A DNA stretch of 64,000 nucleotides from Borrelia hermsii DAH (GTDB taxonomy: Bacteria > Spirochaetota > Spirochaetia > Borreliales > Borreliaceae), in contig NZ_CP073136.1 of assembly GCF_023035675.1 (NCBI RefSeq), positions 1 through 64,000 on the forward strand, read 5' to 3'. Shown here in pieces: positions 41,366-50,239 of the stretch. Each line of letters opens with the position of its first letter. Position 1 is the stretch's first letter. A program made the translations under genes and the position numbers. The notes beneath the pieces were generated by a model, which saw only the letters and a program-made list of their open reading frames with translations, made no database searches and had not been told where the DNA came from.

Positions 41366-42391
41366 CTAAAAAAACCGTTTTAAAAATAAATATCTCAATT
41401 TAGAGAGCTCATAATAACTGCTAAAAGGATAGCTATCAATAACTCTTTTATAGCAACTAAGAGACTTTACAAAATCCTTATATTTGCTCTCACTCTCATA
41501 TAGCTTGCCCAACAAATAGTTATATCTATCTGGAAACCTTGAATTTAAATATTTTGGATAGTATAGCAAACTTAAATTCAAAAAAAACTCATATTCGCGA
41601 TTCATTAACAAAAACTCAAGAATATCAAGATAAATATCCTCACCAAAAGCAACATTATTCTCTACTAAAAATTTAACATCTTTTAATACATTTTCCACCT
41701 TATTCAATTTAATTCCAAGATTAATAAGACTTAAAAAAATCTTATTAAAGTATCTATCTCTCAAACTCAAGTAATTCAAGTAAGAATTTAAGTAATCACC
41801 ACTCTTATAATAAAGCTCAGCCTTTAATAAAATATATTCATCATCATTAAAATCGTACCTATTAAGTAGCTCAATTGCTCCCTTATAGTCATTAATGTAA
41901 GATAAATTTAAAGCTCTCCTCATAATATCTCTCAAACTTGAATTATTATCACTCTTATCAGTTTGAATACCTTTATCTAGATCCAAATTATCCTCAGGTT
42001 TGATTTCATCTAATTTAGAAAATCCTTCCCCTTTAGTAATCTTTAAAATTACATTTTTAGTAAACTCCCTAGAATCTTTTACATTTTGATATCTAAAAGT
42101 CAACATAATAATTCCAACATTCCTTGAGGTTTGAAAAGTAAACATAGCCCCATCCTGATAAGATTCTGCTAAAAGTTTAATAAAGGCATTATTCTTAGCA
42201 TTCTTAATATAAATCCAAGCTGCATCTTTAAAAAAAAAATTAAACTTTGAATTAGTATTTACCAAAAATTCTTGCTTCTCACTACTAAAATCAAGCTCAT
42301 ACGTACTATATCGATTTTCAAAAGCCAAAGAAGATATTATACTGATAATAAAAAATAAAAAATTACAATAAATAAAACATTCTTTACTCAC
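41366..42391 (-). CDS. Secreted protein with TPR-like C-terminus
   Basis: The 341-residue protein has a signal peptide (about 1-23), a beta-rich N-terminal domain (about 30-120), a charged linker rich in Asp/Lys (about 120-150) and a helical C-terminal half with TPR-like pairs (LLKAELYYKSGDYLNSYLNY, YNYLLGKLYE). The start is GTG 42391, overlapping the previous stop by 4 bases. Function is unknown; it is the BB_0043 orthologue by position. Confidence 0.65.
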   Translation of the reverse strand: MSKECFIYCNFLFFIISIISSLAFENRYSTYELDFSSEKQEFLVNTNSKFNFFFKDAAWIYIKNAKNNAFIKLLAESYQDGAMFTFQTSRNVGIIMLTFRYQNVKDSREFTKNVILKITKGEGFSKLDEIKPEDNLDLDKGIQTDKSDNNSSLRDIMRRALNLSYINDYKGAIELLNRYDFNDDEYILLKAELYYKSGDYLNSYLNYLSLRDRYFNKIFLSLINLGIKLNKVENVLKDVKFLVENNVAFGEDIYLDILEFLLMNREYEFFLNLSLLYYPKYLNSRFPDRYNYLLGKLYESESKYKDFVKSLSCYKRVIDSYPFSSYYELSKLRYLFLKRFF

Positions 42392-42774
42392 TTATAATTT
42401 TCCAAAATTTTATCAACCAATAATTCATTTTTCTCTTCCAAATCAATATTAAACAAATTATCTGACTTTACCCAAAGACTCTTAAGAAGCTCCTCACTAA
42501 TTGACTGATGATGCATTACACCATCCTCTAATTTACCATCAGGAAGATCAGGTTTGGGAAAGAAAAAATCATCCATGTTTAGACTAGAATTTAAATCAAA
42601 ATAAAAATCTTCTATATTAAGTAACTTTAATTTACGACTTAAATCTTCTTCTACACTACTACGGGTATTTTCAATCATTCTATATGAATAAAAATAAGTA
42701 AGAAAAGAAACAATAATCGATAAAAATATCAATATTAAAAAATATTTCTGAAAATGAATTTTTTTCTCTCTCAT
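42388..42774 (-). CDS. Hypothetical single-pass membrane protein
   Basis: The 128-residue protein has a basic start, one helix (about 11-31) and an acidic extracytoplasmic tail without motifs. GGGA precedes ATG 42774. It overlaps the next gene by 4 bases and follows smc by 26 bases, so the three are probably one unit. It is the BB_0044 orthologue by position. Confidence 0.6.
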   Translation of the reverse strand: MREKKIHFQKYFLILIFLSIIVSFLTYFYSYRMIENTRSSVEEDLSRKLKLLNIEDFYFDLNSSLNMDDFFFPKPDLPDGKLEDGVMHHQSISEELLKSLWVKSDNLFNIDLEEKNELLVDKILENYK

Positions 42775-42800
42775 AATAATTTCCCTATATACTAAGTAAA

Positions 42801-45254
42801 TTATATATTAAATATTACACTTTCTCCATTATCACTAGTAACACCGATTAAATTTTTACTTCCTTGTGCAACATACATATTATGAGTTATTATCAACAAT
42901 TGAACTTTCTGCCCAAGCTCCTTTAAAAGCCCTGAAAGTTTGTTACTATTCTCAAAATCAAGAGAAGCATCTATTTCATCAAGCACACAAAATGAAGCTG
43001 GAGAATAATAATACAAAGCAAATAAAAATACTATGCTAATTAAAGAATGTTCTCCCCCAGAAAGCATTTTATTCCTCTTAGCTAACTTATCTTTAAAGTT
43101 TATTTTGATTTCTATCTCACCTAAGTCCTTATCATAAAAAAGACTCCCATTGCCCTTAAACATTCGACTAAAAAAATAAATAAAATGGTTATTAATCTCA
43201 CCAAAAGCATCATTAAATCTTTTATCAATTTCCCTCTTTATTTTTCTCCTCAGCTTATTTAGAGATTCCTTAGTCAAGTTTAAATCATCTATTTGCAGAC
43301 CTATTTTCTCAACCTTTTCTTTTATCTCATTATATTCTCTCTCAACATTAAAGAAAATATAATTATTATGTTCAATAACATTGATTTCTTTTTGTAAAGC
43401 ATCTATTTTTGCCATATCTTCTGTAAGTTCAAACTTTTCCAAATTCTTATTAACACGATTAAAATCTTTTATCTCATCCTCAATATCTAAACTAGAATTA
43501 AACAAAACGTCATATTCCGCCTGTTTTTTCATATATTCATAATAAGATGAATTTTTAAAAGCATCTAACAAATTTAAAGAATTAATCTCATTACTAGCAA
43601 CCAATTCATTACCCTTAGCTTCACTTAAAAATTTATCCAAATTAACATTAATATCACTTCTCTCCAAACTTAATTCGTCTAATTTTAAGTTCAAATTATT
43701 AAGCCTTTCCATAAGCTCATCCCTAGTTTCAAATAAAAATTTTAAATTACTATCTATTAATTTAATCTCATCTTCATTCTTAAGTCTAGAAAGTTCTGTA
43801 TATTCAATCTCTCCTAATATCTCGTTTAATTTTATAGTTTTATCTGATACCAAAGCCTCAATAGTAGTAATTTCCTTTGCAAGACTAGCCTTAGAATTAT
43901 TTTTTGAAAGCAAAAATTTTCTTAAATCGACATTTTGCTCAAATATAGGTTCAATTTTTTCCTTTAATAAATTTAAAAGCTTATCTTCCTTGACTATATA
44001 TTTAAGCAAATTTTCCCTAATCTCTTTAATATATTTTATGCTTAAGGTATCTTCAAAAGACTTTAAAGCATTAAAAATATTTTTCTTTAGTAGTTCAAAT
44101 TCTTCTATGTTACTCTCCTTAGAAATTGATAAGACTAAATCAATAATTTCAAAAAAACTCCTAGTATACCTATTGATCTCATCAGTGAGATCAAAAAAAT
44201 CTTTCTTCTTAGCTTGAAGAGAATTATTCAAATTCATTAGTTCTTCATTTATGCTAACCTTTACTGATTCAATTTGTGCCTTATTGCTCATAAAAATATT
44301 TGCTAAATTTAATTTTCCTTTTCTGTCATGTTCTAATTTTTGAATTTTGATCTCTATTTCAAGTAATTTAGATTTTAAAGTTTCAATTTCCTTTTTAATT
44401 ACCTCAATATTTTTAATAACATTCTTTTCTCTAAAAGAATAAAATTCTAACTTTTCTTTAACACTTTCAATAGAAAAGCTATTTAAAGATAAAATCTTAT
44501 CTATATCCTTAATATCTAATTTGCTCTTAAGTTCATTCAACTCAAAATTAATATTAAAGAGTTTTTTTAATCGTAAGTTCTTTTCCAATGCCTCTAAATC
44601 TTTTTTTAAGTTTTGATACTTACCCTTAAGCAAAAAATCATTTTTAATCTTCTCATATTTATTATTTAACTCATCCCTTAAAATCCAAAGAGAATTTAAG
44701 TTTTCTTTGGACTTTTCCAATCTCTTATATGCCTGCTCTTCTTCAACTCTAAGCATATCTATTCCACTCGCCTCTTCTATTAAAGATTTCAAATTAATAT
44801 TTCCACTTGAAGAAATTCTTTCAATTTTACCTTGATTAATAAACATATAGGGTGAATTCTTTAACCTTAACTTATTGATAAGGCTCATATAACTTTTAAG
44901 ATTTAAAGTATCATCATTCAAAAAATATTCACTTGTGCCATCTTTATAAAGCCTTCTTCTAATGTAAAATCTATCCCTAAAATCACTAACAGACAAATCT
45001 TCATTATTAAAGAAAAGAGTCACCTCCGCAAAATTTGATTCTCCTGACTTAGCAGCAGAAATCAAATCTGTAATATATTTAACTCTTAAAATACTTAAAT
45101 TATCCTCCCCTATACAAAAACGAATTGCATCTAATAAATTACTTTTCCCACAACCATTAGGCCCAACAATAAAATTTAAACTACTATTTAATTTTAGTTC
45201 TTGCATTTTAACAAAAGATTTAAAGCCTAAAAGGCCTATTTTTTCTAAAAACAA
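42801..45254 (-). CDS. smc: Short SMC/P115-type chromosome segregation ATPase without a canonical hinge
   Basis: I place the start at TTG 45254, with GGGAG 5 bases upstream, giving MFLEKIGLLGFKSF, the standard SMC beginning, and 817 residues. A TTG four codons earlier lacks such a site. Walker A is GPNGCGKS (31-38), the ABC signature is LSGGE (731-735) and Walker B ends LDEID (758-762). Coiled coil fills about 165-690. Bacterial SMC is usually near 1150-1200 residues with a glycine-rich hinge; none is visible here. The role is chromosome compaction and segregation. Confidence 0.9.
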   Translation of the reverse strand: MFLEKIGLLGFKSFVKMQELKLNSSLNFIVGPNGCGKSNLLDAIRFCIGEDNLSILRVKYITDLISAAKSGESNFAEVTLFFNNEDLSVSDFRDRFYIRRRLYKDGTSEYFLNDDTLNLKSYMSLINKLRLKNSPYMFINQGKIERISSSGNINLKSLIEEASGIDMLRVEEEQAYKRLEKSKENLNSLWILRDELNNKYEKIKNDFLLKGKYQNLKKDLEALEKNLRLKKLFNINFELNELKSKLDIKDIDKILSLNSFSIESVKEKLEFYSFREKNVIKNIEVIKKEIETLKSKLLEIEIKIQKLEHDRKGKLNLANIFMSNKAQIESVKVSINEELMNLNNSLQAKKKDFFDLTDEINRYTRSFFEIIDLVLSISKESNIEEFELLKKNIFNALKSFEDTLSIKYIKEIRENLLKYIVKEDKLLNLLKEKIEPIFEQNVDLRKFLLSKNNSKASLAKEITTIEALVSDKTIKLNEILGEIEYTELSRLKNEDEIKLIDSNLKFLFETRDELMERLNNLNLKLDELSLERSDINVNLDKFLSEAKGNELVASNEINSLNLLDAFKNSSYYEYMKKQAEYDVLFNSSLDIEDEIKDFNRVNKNLEKFELTEDMAKIDALQKEINVIEHNNYIFFNVEREYNEIKEKVEKIGLQIDDLNLTKESLNKLRRKIKREIDKRFNDAFGEINNHFIYFFSRMFKGNGSLFYDKDLGEIEIKINFKDKLAKRNKMLSGGEHSLISIVFLFALYYYSPASFCVLDEIDASLDFENSNKLSGLLKELGQKVQLLIITHNMYVAQGSKNLIGVTSDNGESVIFNI

Positions 45255-45287
45255 AGCTACTCCCAATTCAATTACAAATAAGATTAA

Positions 45288-45315
45288 TTTACTAAGAATA
45301 ATTTTATATTATAAT
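45288..45315 (+). promoter_or_regulatory. Promoter of rnhB
   Basis: TTTACT (45288-45293), 16-base spacer, TATAAT (45310-45315), then 8 bases to ATG 45324. There is no Shine-Dalgarno sequence between them. Confidence 0.5.
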
Positions 45316-45323
45316 CAATAGTT

Positions 45324-45869
45324 ATGATTTGTGGAATTGATGAAGTTGGACGAGGTTGCATCTTTGGACCTGTTCTTAGTGCAGCTGTTATTTTTAAAGG
45401 AAATCCTAATTTTTTAAATGAATTAGATGATTCAAAAAAACTTAAAAAAGCAAAAAGAGAATATCTCTCATCATTAATACTTGAAAACTCATATTATGCG
45501 TTTGCAGAAGTATCTAATGAAACCATTGATAAAATCAATATTCATCATGCTTCGCTTCTTGCAATGCAAATTGCATATGAAAAGTTAGACATAAACTGTG
45601 ATTTGGTACTTGTGGACGGAAAATTTATTCCAAAAATAAAAGCTAAAAAAATTCAAGCAATAATTAAAGGAGATTCTATTATTAATGAAATAAAAGCAGC
45701 ATCAATCATTGCAAAAGTACAAAGAGACAAATTGATGGATGAATACAATAAAATTTACCCCCTATATGCACTTAACAAAAACAAAGGATATCCAACAAAG
45801 GAACATAAAGAGGCAATAAAAAAACATGGAATTTCAAATCTTCACAGAAGAAGTTTTAAGTTCATTTAA
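45324..45869 (+). CDS. rnhB: Ribonuclease HII
   Basis: The 181-residue RNase HII removes ribonucleotides and RNA-DNA hybrids. GIDEVGRG (4-11) carries the first Asp-Glu pair; DDSKKL and the ASIIAKVQRDKLMDEY segment follow. The start ATG has no ribosome site and may begin a leaderless mRNA. It diverges from smc and ends 8 bases from convergent bpuR. Confidence 0.94.
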   Translation: MICGIDEVGRGCIFGPVLSAAVIFKGNPNFLNELDDSKKLKKAKREYLSSLILENSYYAFAEVSNETIDKINIHHASLLAMQIAYEKLDINCDLVLVDGKFIPKIKAKKIQAIIKGDSIINEIKAASIIAKVQRDKLMDEYNKIYPLYALNKNKGYPTKEHKEAIKKHGISNLHRRSFKFI

Positions 45870-45877
45870 ATAAAATT

Positions 45878-46240
45878 TTAATTATCTCCATTTCTAGGTC
45901 TTCCTGATAAACGATAATTCCTATCAAAACTAAGATTATTATTTTTAATTCTTTCACTATGGCGGTCAAAATCATTATGATACTCCCTTCTTGCAATCGA
46001 ATTCTCAGAAATCTTTTTCTTAATTACAGAAATTGCTCTTAACAAATTTGACTCAAATTCTTCAATATTCTCTTCATAAACAAAAACCGAATGTCTCTCA
46101 AAATCTCCATTAACATTTCTCTTGCTCTCTACAATATTCAAAAAATAATCACCCTTCCTATTTTCTTTGACATTAAAAAAATAAGTTCTATCAGAATTTG
46201 TAAATAACTTATCAGAATATACTTCCCCTCTCTCGCCCAT
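45878..46240 (-). CDS. bpuR: PUR-domain nucleic-acid-binding protein (BpuR)
   Basis: The 120-residue protein has a single PUR-alpha repeat ([11 protein letters not shown], then [20 protein letters not shown]) followed by a basic tail rich in Arg and Asn ([11 protein letters not shown]). The orthologue BB_0047 in B. burgdorferi binds DNA and RNA and represses several genes including its own message. ATG 46240 is chosen: GGAGG lies 5 bases upstream. A GTG four codons earlier overlaps this site. Confidence 0.88.
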   Translation of the reverse strand: MGERGEVYSDKLFTNSDRTYFFNVKENRKGDYFLNIVESKRNVNGDFERHSVFVYEENIEEFESNLLRAISVIKKKISENSIARREYHNDFDRHSERIKNNNLSFDRNYRLSGRPRNGDN

Positions 46241-46349
46241 TAATTCCTCCACACAAAAAGTCTTTATATCATGTCAGCTTACACAAAAGTTAACATAATT
46301 GTACTTACTAAACAAAAAAAATACTAGCCAAAATTAATAATAAAATTAA

Positions 46350-46378
46350 TTGACATAAAGTGTATTTTTTTATAGAAT
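46350..46378 (+). promoter_or_regulatory. Promoter of tRNA-Gly
   Basis: A perfect TTGACA (46350-46355), 17-base spacer and TAGAAT (46373-46378) lie 16 bases before the tRNA. Confidence 0.75.
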
Positions 46379-46394
46379 CAACTCTGTTATTTAT

Positions 46395-46467
46395 GCGTCC
46401 TTCGTATAATGGTCAATTACCTTAGCCTTCCAAGCTAATGATGTCGGTTCGATTCCGATAGGACGCT
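46395..46467 (+). tRNA. tRNA-Gly(TCC)
   Basis: The 73-base cloverleaf has acceptor stem GCGTCCT with AGGACGC, anticodon stem TTAGC/GCTAA around loop CTTCCAA (anticodon TCC, 46429-46431) and a T loop TTCGATT. The discriminator is T and CCA is not encoded. It reads GGA and probably all glycine codons. Confidence 0.95.
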
Positions 46468-46516
46468 TTTTCAAATAAAATTACAAGTCAGTATATATTT
46501 TAATTCAAAATAATAT

Positions 46517-46877
46517 TGGAGATGGCGGGAATTGAACCCGCGTCCTAAAAATAATATCATAAATATCTACAAGCTTAGCTAGTGTTTTCTTTAAGTAATA
46601 AGGTTTGGAAAAACTAGCAAACCGCCAAATTACTCTCAAATTTAAAAGTCCCTAAAAATCAACTTGAAATATTTTTAAGCAAGCTTTGATGTCTTAAAAG
46701 AGTATAAGCTGAACCTCAAAGCAAAATCCAGCAGAACTCTCTGCTAATTTAAGCAGCCATTACAAGATTTGAACTTGTAAAGTTATTATTTCTTGCATTT
46801 ATTAAAGAAGTTTTAAGAGATTCCCTCTGCTTGCAATTTATGCTACTAAAGTTTTTAGTCAAATCCAAAACATCCCC
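46517..46877 (-). ncRNA. ssrA: tmRNA (ssrA)
   Basis: The 5' GGGGATG (46877-46871) pairs with the 3' CATCTCC (46524-46518), discriminator A at 46517, and a T arm reads GCGGGTTCAATTCCCGC. CCA is not encoded. The tag frame (46796-46749) encodes ARNNNFTSSNLVMAA followed by TAA; the B. burgdorferi tag, as I remember it, has Lys at position 2. tmRNA rescues stalled ribosomes with SmpB (gene at 30960). Confidence 0.96.
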
Positions 46878-46899
46878 TCTAGATTATGTTTTAGAAAAA

Positions 46900-46929
46900 A
46901 GTATAACATAAATGCATTGAAAAAGGCAA
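46900..46929 (-). promoter_or_regulatory. Probable promoter of tmRNA
   Basis: On the minus strand TTGCCT (46929-46924), 18-base spacer and TATACT (46905-46900). Transcription would start about 15 bases upstream of the mature 5' end, leaving a short leader for RNase P to remove. Confidence 0.5.
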
Positions 46930-47020
46930 AATAATCTAATTTGCAAAACAACATATAAAAGCTTATAATAATCCTAATATTATTAATAAATAATAAAGTG
47001 ATAAATTGCAAGGAGCCTTT

Positions 47021-47707
47021 TTGAATAACGAAATTCTATGGTGCATTATGTTAATTTGTACCTATTTAATTCTACTTATTATGTACAAGTTTTTTGGGAA
47101 AAAAGGATTATTCGCATGGGTAACATCATCTGTAATTATTGCAAACATTCAAGTTTTAAAGCAAATTACAATATTTGGATTTAATGCCACCCTTGGTAAT
47201 ATTATTTACGCATCATCATATGTTGCAACAGATATTCTATCAGAATTTTATGGTCGCGAAACCTCAAAAAAAGCAGTTTATATTGGATTTATGGGATTTA
47301 TAGCATTTGCCTTCATCACAAATATTCAACTTTATTTTTCAACAAATAGTTTTGATATATATTTAACAAGCTTAGAAAGTATTTTCTCTTCAATTCCAAT
47401 TCTATTAGCTGCATCAATTATAGCGTACATAATATCTCAACTAAATGACATATACCTATATCAATTTATTAAAGACAAATTTCCAAAATTCATATTTATA
47501 CGAAGTAACGGCTCAACATTAGTAAGCGAACTTATAGATACAATAATTTTCGTAAGCATTGCAACATATTTCAATATATTTTCAAAAGAAGCTTACTTAG
47601 ATATAATAATTTCCACATATCTCATTAAAGGAGCTGCTGGTATCCTCGGAACTCCATTCATCTACATTGCAAAATGTATATATCAAAACAAAAAAACTTC
47701 AATATGA
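47021..47707 (+). CDS. Queuosine precursor transporter (YhhQ/VUT family)
   Basis: The 228-residue protein has about six membrane helices and the family pattern NIIYASSYVATDILSEFYGRETSKKAV. The family imports queuine or its precursors; queA is at 20482, so the cell modifies tRNA by salvage (inference). The start is TTG 47021, with AGGAG 5 bases before; a TTG at 47006 lies upstream of that site. A diverged paralogue follows. Confidence 0.85.
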   Translation: MNNEILWCIMLICTYLILLIMYKFFGKKGLFAWVTSSVIIANIQVLKQITIFGFNATLGNIIYASSYVATDILSEFYGRETSKKAVYIGFMGFIAFAFITNIQLYFSTNSFDIYLTSLESIFSSIPILLAASIIAYIISQLNDIYLYQFIKDKFPKFIFIRSNGSTLVSELIDTIIFVSIATYFNIFSKEAYLDIIISTYLIKGAAGILGTPFIYIAKCIYQNKKTSI

Positions 47708-47720
47708 GGGTAATATCCGT

Positions 47721-47749
47721 TTAACTATTACCCATTAATTTGTTATAAT
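47721..47749 (+). promoter_or_regulatory. Extended -10 promoter of the second VUT-like gene
   Basis: TTAACT (47721-47726), 17-base spacer, TGTTATAAT with TATAAT at 47744-47749. The ATG begins 7 bases later, so the mRNA would start at or next to it. Confidence 0.6.
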
Positions 47750-47756
47750 TAGCAAT

Positions 47757-48440
47757 ATGATAGATATAATTTTATGGATAACTTTACTCGCATTTGTGTA
47801 CCTACAATTAACATTATTGTACTATCTATTCGGAAAATCGGGTCTTTTTTGTTTTAACATCATTATGACAATACTTTCAAATCTTATTATATTAAAAAAA
47901 GTGGTTATATTCGAACAGCAAATGAGCTTATCGGGAATAACATTTCTCTCAATTCTTTGCTCATTAAACCTGATTACAGAAAAATATAATGAGCAATCAG
48001 CAATAAAGTCCATAACATTAAACATGCTTATACACATAACTTTTGTAATAATGATGCATTTTACATTACATTTTCAACAAAATGAATTTGATACTTCTAA
48101 CATACATTTAAAAATATTATTTTACAATGCTTCTTATATTTCAATAATTTTCACTGGAACGTATATTATATATCTATGTAATTATGTTAATATAAAAATA
48201 TATTCTATACTACAAAAGAATCATGTAAACAATAAATGGATAAATCATAATTTGTCAAGACTATGCTCCTCGTGTATAGCTTACATGTTAGCTAATATTT
48301 CAATGCATGTAATAGCACAATTATACCCTGGCAAGAATATTAATATGGTGGAAAGTTCATGGATTTTTACCATCATAATTATGCTCATTGATACTCTAAT
48401 CTATTATTTCCTAAATACTATGAAAGTCAAAAAAACTTAA
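47757..48440 (+). CDS. Diverged paralogue of the VUT-family transporter
   Basis: The 227-residue polytopic protein aligns by eye with the gene upstream: GKSGLFCFNI corresponds to GKKGLFAWVT, and LNLITEKYNEQSAIKS to TDILSEFYGRETSKKA. The conserved acidic residue and aromatic positions are kept but most of the signature has drifted, so its substrate may differ or it may partner its neighbour. No Shine-Dalgarno sequence precedes ATG 47757. Its 3' end overlaps the convergent methylase gene by 14 bases. Confidence 0.65.
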   Translation: MIDIILWITLLAFVYLQLTLLYYLFGKSGLFCFNIIMTILSNLIILKKVVIFEQQMSLSGITFLSILCSLNLITEKYNEQSAIKSITLNMLIHITFVIMMHFTLHFQQNEFDTSNIHLKILFYNASYISIIFTGTYIIYLCNYVNIKIYSILQKNHVNNKWINHNLSRLCSSCIAYMLANISMHVIAQLYPGKNINMVESSWIFTIIIMLIDTLIYYFLNTMKVKKT

Positions 48441-49083
48441 GTTCTTCAATAGCCTGATAGTTTTTTATAATTTTTCTATAATAATCAAGTTTTAAAACCA
48501 ACTTCTCATCTTCATCTAATAAATACCTAATAGAACTTTTTTTTAAACGACTAATCAATGAATAAAAGACTATCGCAACAGCAACAGAAAGATTATAGCT
48601 TTGCGTAAAGCCATACATTGGTATTTTTAAATGCAAATCAGCATTTTCTAAGACCGAATGACTAAGTCCTGTTAATTCCGTTCCAAAAAATATTGCCAAC
48701 TTAGCATCAATTGGAAAATCTTCAAGGGATATAGCCTTATTATCTAAAGATGTAGCTACTATTTTATATCCATTACCCTTCAGATTATCAAATGCAGCCT
48801 TAACACATTTATATTTAATTATATCTATCCATTTTGAAGCACCAAGAACAACACCTGGATTTAAAGTATATTTATTATTAGTCTCAATAATATGAATATT
48901 ACTAAGTCCCAAAATTTCAATTGTACGCATTGTAGCACTTGCATTTTGAGGTTGGAAAATATCTTCAAGAACAAGTGTTAAATAATTTGTTCGATTATTT
49001 AGCACTTCATTTATTCTCTCTCGCCTTTTCTGAGTGATAAATTCAGACAGAATTGCTATTCTCTTAAATGTATCATCGCTCAC
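48427..49083 (-). CDS. TrmH/SpoU family RNA 2'-O-methyltransferase
   Basis: The SPOUT-fold enzyme shows QNASATMRTIEILG, the SAM-binding FFGTELTGLSHSVL and IPMYGFTQSYNLSVAVAI. I prefer GTG 49083 (218 residues, MSDDTFKRIAI); the frame extends to TTG 49110 but a promoter-like pair (TTGGAT, TAAAAT) overlaps that stretch. The RNA target, tRNA or rRNA, cannot be told. It diverges from ung. Confidence 0.85.
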   Translation of the reverse strand: MSDDTFKRIAILSEFITQKRRERINEVLNNRTNYLTLVLEDIFQPQNASATMRTIEILGLSNIHIIETNNKYTLNPGVVLGASKWIDIIKYKCVKAAFDNLKGNGYKIVATSLDNKAISLEDFPIDAKLAIFFGTELTGLSHSVLENADLHLKIPMYGFTQSYNLSVAVAIVFYSLISRLKKSSIRYLLDEDEKLVLKLDYYRKIIKNYQAIEELKFF

Positions 49084-49091
49084 AAAATATA

Positions 49092-49120
49092 ATTTTAGAT
49101 AAAAAACCAATAAAATCCAA
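49092..49120 (-). promoter_or_regulatory. Promoter of the TrmH-type gene
   Basis: Minus strand: TTGGAT (49120-49115), 17-base spacer, TAAAAT (49097-49092), then 8 bases to GTG 49083. Confidence 0.5.
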
Positions 49121-49128
49121 TTAAAATG

Positions 49129-49156
49129 TTAAAAAATAAATTATTTTTTATATAAT
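49129..49156 (+). promoter_or_regulatory. Promoter of ung
   Basis: TTAAAA (49129-49134), 16-base spacer, TATAAT (49151-49156), then 7 bases to GTG 49164. Its -35 box is only 8 bases from that of the opposite-strand gene. Confidence 0.5.
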
Positions 49157-49163
49157 ATTAAAA

Positions 49164-49835
49164 GTGGAAGTAAAAATCGAAGAATCTTGGAAAGAAATAT
49201 TAAAAGCTGAATTTTGCAAAGGATATTTCAAAAGACTTGTAAATTTCATAAAAAATGAATATAAAACTAAAAAGGGTAAAATATTTCCACCTCCAAAGTT
49301 AATATTCAATGCATTTGATTCTTTGCCATTTAAAGACATAAAAGTAGTAATACTCGGGCAAGATCCGTATCATGGTAAAAGACAGGCTAATGGTTTAGCC
49401 TTTTCTGTTAATTCAGATATCAAAATACCTCCATCACTACAAAATATTTTTAAAGAAATAGAGAGAAGTTTAAAAATTCAAACTATTCCAAACGGAGACC
49501 TAACACGATGGGCAACGCAAGGCGTATTTTTACTAAATTCAATATTAACAGTAGAAGAAAGCCGTCCATCATCTCACAAAGACATTGGTTGGGAAATTTT
49601 TACAAACGAAGTAATAAAAATTATTTCAAAAAACCTAAATAATATTGTGTTTATGTTATGGGGTAATTTTGCAAGAGGAAAAAAAGAATTGATAGATGCA
49701 TCAAGACATTTAATTCTTGAAACAAGTCATCCATCCCCTTATTCCGCACATAATGGCTTTTTAGGATCAAATCACTTTAGTCAAGCTTTAAGATATCTAA
49801 AAGAACACAATAAAAGTCCAATAGACTTTCAATAA
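49164..49835 (+). CDS. ung: Uracil-DNA glycosylase
   Basis: The 223-residue family 1 UDG removes uracil from DNA. GQDPYH (65-70, catalytic Asp67), the PPSLQNIF segment and HPSPYS are all present. The start is GTG 49164, since the typical family N-terminus begins within a few residues; no Shine-Dalgarno sequence precedes it. It is convergent with secG across a stem-loop. Confidence 0.95.
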   Translation: MEVKIEESWKEILKAEFCKGYFKRLVNFIKNEYKTKKGKIFPPPKLIFNAFDSLPFKDIKVVILGQDPYHGKRQANGLAFSVNSDIKIPPSLQNIFKEIERSLKIQTIPNGDLTRWATQGVFLLNSILTVEESRPSSHKDIGWEIFTNEVIKIISKNLNNIVFMLWGNFARGKKELIDASRHLILETSHPSPYSAHNGFLGSNHFSQALRYLKEHNKSPIDFQ

Positions 49836-49839
49836 CACC

Positions 49840-49868
49840 GACTTGCCTAATAACGCATCAAGCAAGTC
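49840..49868 (+). terminator. Terminator between ung and secG
   Basis: A perfect 7-base stem GACTTGC (49840-49846) with GCAAGTC (49862-49868), 15-base loop, is followed by a T-rich ATTTAATTATTTTT. It sits in the 39-base gap between the two convergent genes and may serve both. Confidence 0.55.
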
Positions 49869-49874
49869 ATTTAA

Positions 49875-50228
49875 TTATTTTTCTTTATCTGAAGTATCCT
49901 CATCAAGAGTATCTTTATCTTGCTTTATGTCATCGTTCCAAAATGTTGAACTTTTTTCATCTATCTTAACATCTCTTAACAAACTATTATCAACTCTTTT
50001 GGTATTAATAAAAGACAATGCAATCACAAAAATAAAAAAAAGCGTAATAAAAAATGCTGTAATTCTTATCGCAATATTTGAAGATTTTGCCCCAAAAATA
50101 GAAGAACTACCACCTCCAAACACCCCTCCAATACCATCACCTTGTTCATCTTGAAATAACACTAACAAGATAATCATAAATGAAGTAATAATAAAAAAAA
50201 CAAATATTAAAAATCTAAATAACTCCAA
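49875..50228 (-). CDS. secG: Preprotein translocase subunit SecG
   Basis: The 117-residue protein has two membrane helices (about 5-25 and 55-75) with the SecG linker QGDGIGGVFGGGSSSIFGAK, and a charged C-terminal tail. The start is TTG 50228, 6 bases after GAGGGG. It is the last gene of the gap-pgk-tpiA-secG unit. Confidence 0.92.
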   Translation of the reverse strand: MELFRFLIFVFFIITSFMIILLVLFQDEQGDGIGGVFGGGSSSIFGAKSSNIAIRITAFFITLFFIFVIALSFINTKRVDNSLLRDVKIDEKSSTFWNDDIKQDKDTLDEDTSDKEK

Positions 50229-50239
50229 AATAAACCCCT

